A DNA stretch of 31,446 bases from JBBTRN01 sp038065175. Lineage in GTDB: Bacteria > Patescibacteriota > Doudnabacteria > UBA920. Where the stretch lies: contig JBBTRN010000003.1 in assembly GCA_038065175.1 (NCBI GenBank), forward strand, positions 1 through 31,446. The letters are read 5' to 3'. Both the position numbers and the translations under genes were made by a program. The notes beneath the pieces were generated by a model that searched no databases, was not told where the DNA came from, and saw only the letters and a list, made by a program, of their open reading frames with translations. Positions 29,910 to 31,446 of the stretch are shown piece by piece; the stretch's first letter is position 1; each line of letters starts with the position of its first letter.

Positions 29910-30350
29910 GTGCTAGAAAATTCTGCTATAAAAAAATGGTATCAAAAAAAGCGGTACTATATACCATTTGGGGTATTGGGGATTTTTGTTATTATTGGGC
30001 TAGCGAATGAGCCTGACAATAATACTGGCCAGCAAGAAACGCAAAACGCCCAAACTGGCAACCAACAGGTCAAAGACACAATCACTATACCAGCCTATCA
30101 GCAACCGCTTAATGTAATTCAGCAGCAACCGACAACACAGAATCAGCCGCAAGCCACTCCACCTCAACAATCCAAACCAACATATTATATAAACAGCTCC
30201 GGCAATAAAGTCCAATCGCCAACTAAGACCCAAGACAACAGCGTTCCTGCCGGAGCCTCTGCCCGTTGCAGGGACGGCTCTTATAGCTTTAGCCAACATC
30301 GCAGCGGCACTTGCTCTGGGCATGGTGGTGTAGCCCAATGGTTAAACTAA
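29910..30350 (+). CDS. Membrane-anchored DUF3761 protein
   Basis: The protein has 146 residues from a GTG start 1 nt after the previous stop, suggesting translational coupling. A membrane helix lies at about 18-32, then a Gln/Pro/Asn-rich linker (about 35-95). The C-terminal domain reads YYINSSGNKVQSP, then CRDGSYSFSQHRSGTCSGHGGVAQWL, which matches DUF3761 (two Cys, His-rich, GGVAQWL end). The role of the domain is unknown; it occurs in exported proteins. A strong terminator follows. Confidence 0.85.
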   Translation: MLENSAIKKWYQKKRYYIPFGVLGIFVIIGLANEPDNNTGQQETQNAQTGNQQVKDTITIPAYQQPLNVIQQQPTTQNQPQATPPQQSKPTYYINSSGNKVQSPTKTQDNSVPAGASARCRDGSYSFSQHRSGTCSGHGGVAQWLN

Positions 30351-30373
30351 AAGCCCCCTTTCGGGGGCTTTGT
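30349..30373. terminator. Bidirectional terminator
   Basis: AAAGCCCCC-TTT-CGGGGGCTTT, with adjacent A- and T-tracts. It serves both the exported-protein operon and the convergent AIPR-like gene. Confidence 0.93.
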
Positions 30374-30374
30374 T

Positions 30375-31446
30375 CTAAAGGGCATCGTAACACACACGCC
30401 AAGTAATTCCGGCCTTTCCCATTTGGTTTGCATTTCCAACATTAACAGCGTCTTTCATTGCCGATGCGACATCAACCTTTTTTTCCTCCCAGATCTGAAG
30501 CGGATCTGTTTTCCAAGACCATTCGCCCCTATGATCAATATACTTCCGAAATGCCGAAAGTACTGGATAAATGAATCCATCGGGATACCCGTACTCTGTA
30601 ACGCCTTTAATAAATTTTAAAGGCTTCTGCTGTTCGTATTTTACGACTGCCATGCTTGTTAGCTTTCCGAAGGCTCCGCCAGCATCGTTATACGCTTTGG
30701 GCAAATCCCTGTATATAATATCGCGAAGTTCTAAAATTTTCGGTAAAAGTTTGCTTGCCTTATCCAGAATATGCTTGCGATCTTTACCTTTCTCATCTTC
30801 ACCAGCATAGTAATCTACAACCGCGCCCTTTGAGGAATAAGCCTTAATAGGGTGTGTATTCTTGTCAAAATTATCGAGGCAGTATACATACGAAAGCACC
30901 TCCCGAATTGATATGTCCTTCCGCTTATTCATATCATTAAGCTCAAATTCAGAATACGCAATACGATCTCTGTACAACGGGTTTGACAAAGCGCTTTTAA
31001 TGGATCCGTAGGAATTACCTAGGTTTTCCAGTGAATGTGTTTGCACGAGACGCGAGCGGTTACGCCCATCAACTATACCCACAAGCCAATCCGAGTCAAT
31101 CTCGCCCACGATACACTCAACTTTTACCTGCGCTTCAACGGGGCCGGAAAGCAGTGCGTGTTGAATGGCCGAGAAAGTATGGCCTCCATTTGCAATACCA
31201 TGCTTTTTTTTATCGGAAAACTCAACAGTAACCATATTGGTTTTGTTATCAAACTCTACACTTGGAGACACGATCGTAATCCCAAGATTCCGAAAAATCA
31301 TCTCTTCAGGATCATTTTGCAGGGTGTCAACTATTGCATTGAACACATCGCTGCGCATATTGGTATCCCGAACGTTTACCTCCCGCCAGTCTTCCCATTC
31401 TTCCGGAAGGTTACCCACAGAGACGGTAAAAACGCACAGCCGCCTT
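30375..31446 (-). CDS. AIPR-like (abortive phage infection) protein, 5' end cut
   Basis: The frame stays open to the window edge, so the start lies outside; a GTG at 31418 would give 347 residues but RLCVFTVSVGNL upstream reads like part of the same domain. The core EWEDWREVNVRDTN, FRNLGITIVSPSVEFDNKTN and GIANGGHTFSAIQHAL, followed by VDGRNRSRLVQTHSLENL, matches the AIPR family, linked with abortive phage infection and often carried by mobile elements. The function is inferred from family and context. It ends 1 nt after the terminator, convergent to the exported-protein operon. Confidence 0.75.
   Translation of the reverse strand, partial: RRLCVFTVSVGNLPEEWEDWREVNVRDTNMRSDVFNAIVDTLQNDPEEMIFRNLGITIVSPSVEFDNKTNMVTVEFSDKKKHGIANGGHTFSAIQHALLSGPVEAQVKVECIVGEIDSDWLVGIVDGRNRSRLVQTHSLENLGNSYGSIKSALSNPLYRDRIAYSEFELNDMNKRKDISIREVLSYVYCLDNFDKNTHPIKAYSSKGAVVDYYAGEDEKGKDRKHILDKASKLLPKILELRDIIYRDLPKAYNDAGGAFGKLTSMAVVKYEQQKPLKFIKGVTEYGYPDGFIYPVLSAFRKYIDHRGEWSWKTDPLQIWEEKKVDVASAMKDAVNVGNANQMGKAGITWRVCYDAL

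Larger units (their letters stand above)
22393..31446. mobile_element. Integrated element at tRNA-Asn (right end outside window)
   Basis: Starting at the tRNA 3' end there is a serine recombinase, unknown small proteins, an SF3 helicase, a DUF5659 protein, exported proteins and an AIPR-like protein, with different style (several genes with normal ribosome sites, minus-strand cluster) from the housekeeping genes to the left. The left end is set by the tRNA. No second copy of the tRNA 3' end is visible in the window, so the right end is unknown, and it is not certain that the whole stretch to the edge belongs to one element. Confidence 0.75.

Overview
The window looks like chromosomal DNA of a Candidate Phyla Radiation (Patescibacteria, Parcubacteria-like) bacterium carrying part of an integrated mobile element. 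The indications are a group I intron in the 23S rRNA gene, extra hairpins in rRNA and coding genes, genes that often start 6-7 nt after a -10 box (leaderless mRNAs), a compact fermentative metabolism, and standard use of TGA as stop. The assignment is an inference, because no 16S rRNA is present.

Bases 1-1214 hold the 3' part of a 23S rRNA gene, split by an ORF-less group I intron in the peptidyl-transferase region, then a spacer with a possible 35-residue membrane peptide, a 5S rRNA and a terminator. Bases 1257-4985 carry a membrane-anchored FAM173-like methyltransferase, a TrmB-family regulator, a GlmU-like nucleotidyltransferase, a 55-residue CxxC protein, an unassigned structured RNA, and an unusual ribbon-helix-helix/sugar-nucleotidyltransferase fusion. 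Bases 5259-15038 are mainly carbon metabolism: GAPDH, an inositol-monophosphatase-family enzyme, an EndoQ-like PHP repair nuclease, D-lactate dehydrogenase-like enzyme, enolase, pyruvate kinase and PEP synthase. Together they cover lower glycolysis, its reversal at PEP/pyruvate, and reoxidation of NADH to lactate. Bases 15323-17112 hold a DHCR24-like FAD oxidoreductase behind a frameshifted XRE regulator, and tRNA-Ser(GGA). Bases 17220-21094 form a likely run of a MESH1-like HD hydrolase, dnaG and rpoD.

Bases 21287-22392 hold an orphan structured RNA with its own promoter and terminator, then tRNA-Asn(GUU) interrupted inside the anticodon by a 601-nt group I intron that encodes an HNH endonuclease. 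A mobile element is integrated at the 3' end of this tRNA. Its large serine recombinase reads through the tRNA and into the intron on the opposite strand. The element continues with small unknown proteins, an SF3 (D5/P4-type) helicase, a DUF5659 protein, a strongly structured leader RNA, a three-gene set of exported or membrane proteins (beta-helix, unknown, DUF3761), and an AIPR-like putative phage-resistance protein cut by the window end.

Short palindromic repeats recur. Several lie in frame inside conserved enzymes (ldh, eno, endoQ-like, dnaG). One 15-nt core is identical in ldh and in the tRNA intron. AT-rich inverted repeats occupy many spacers.
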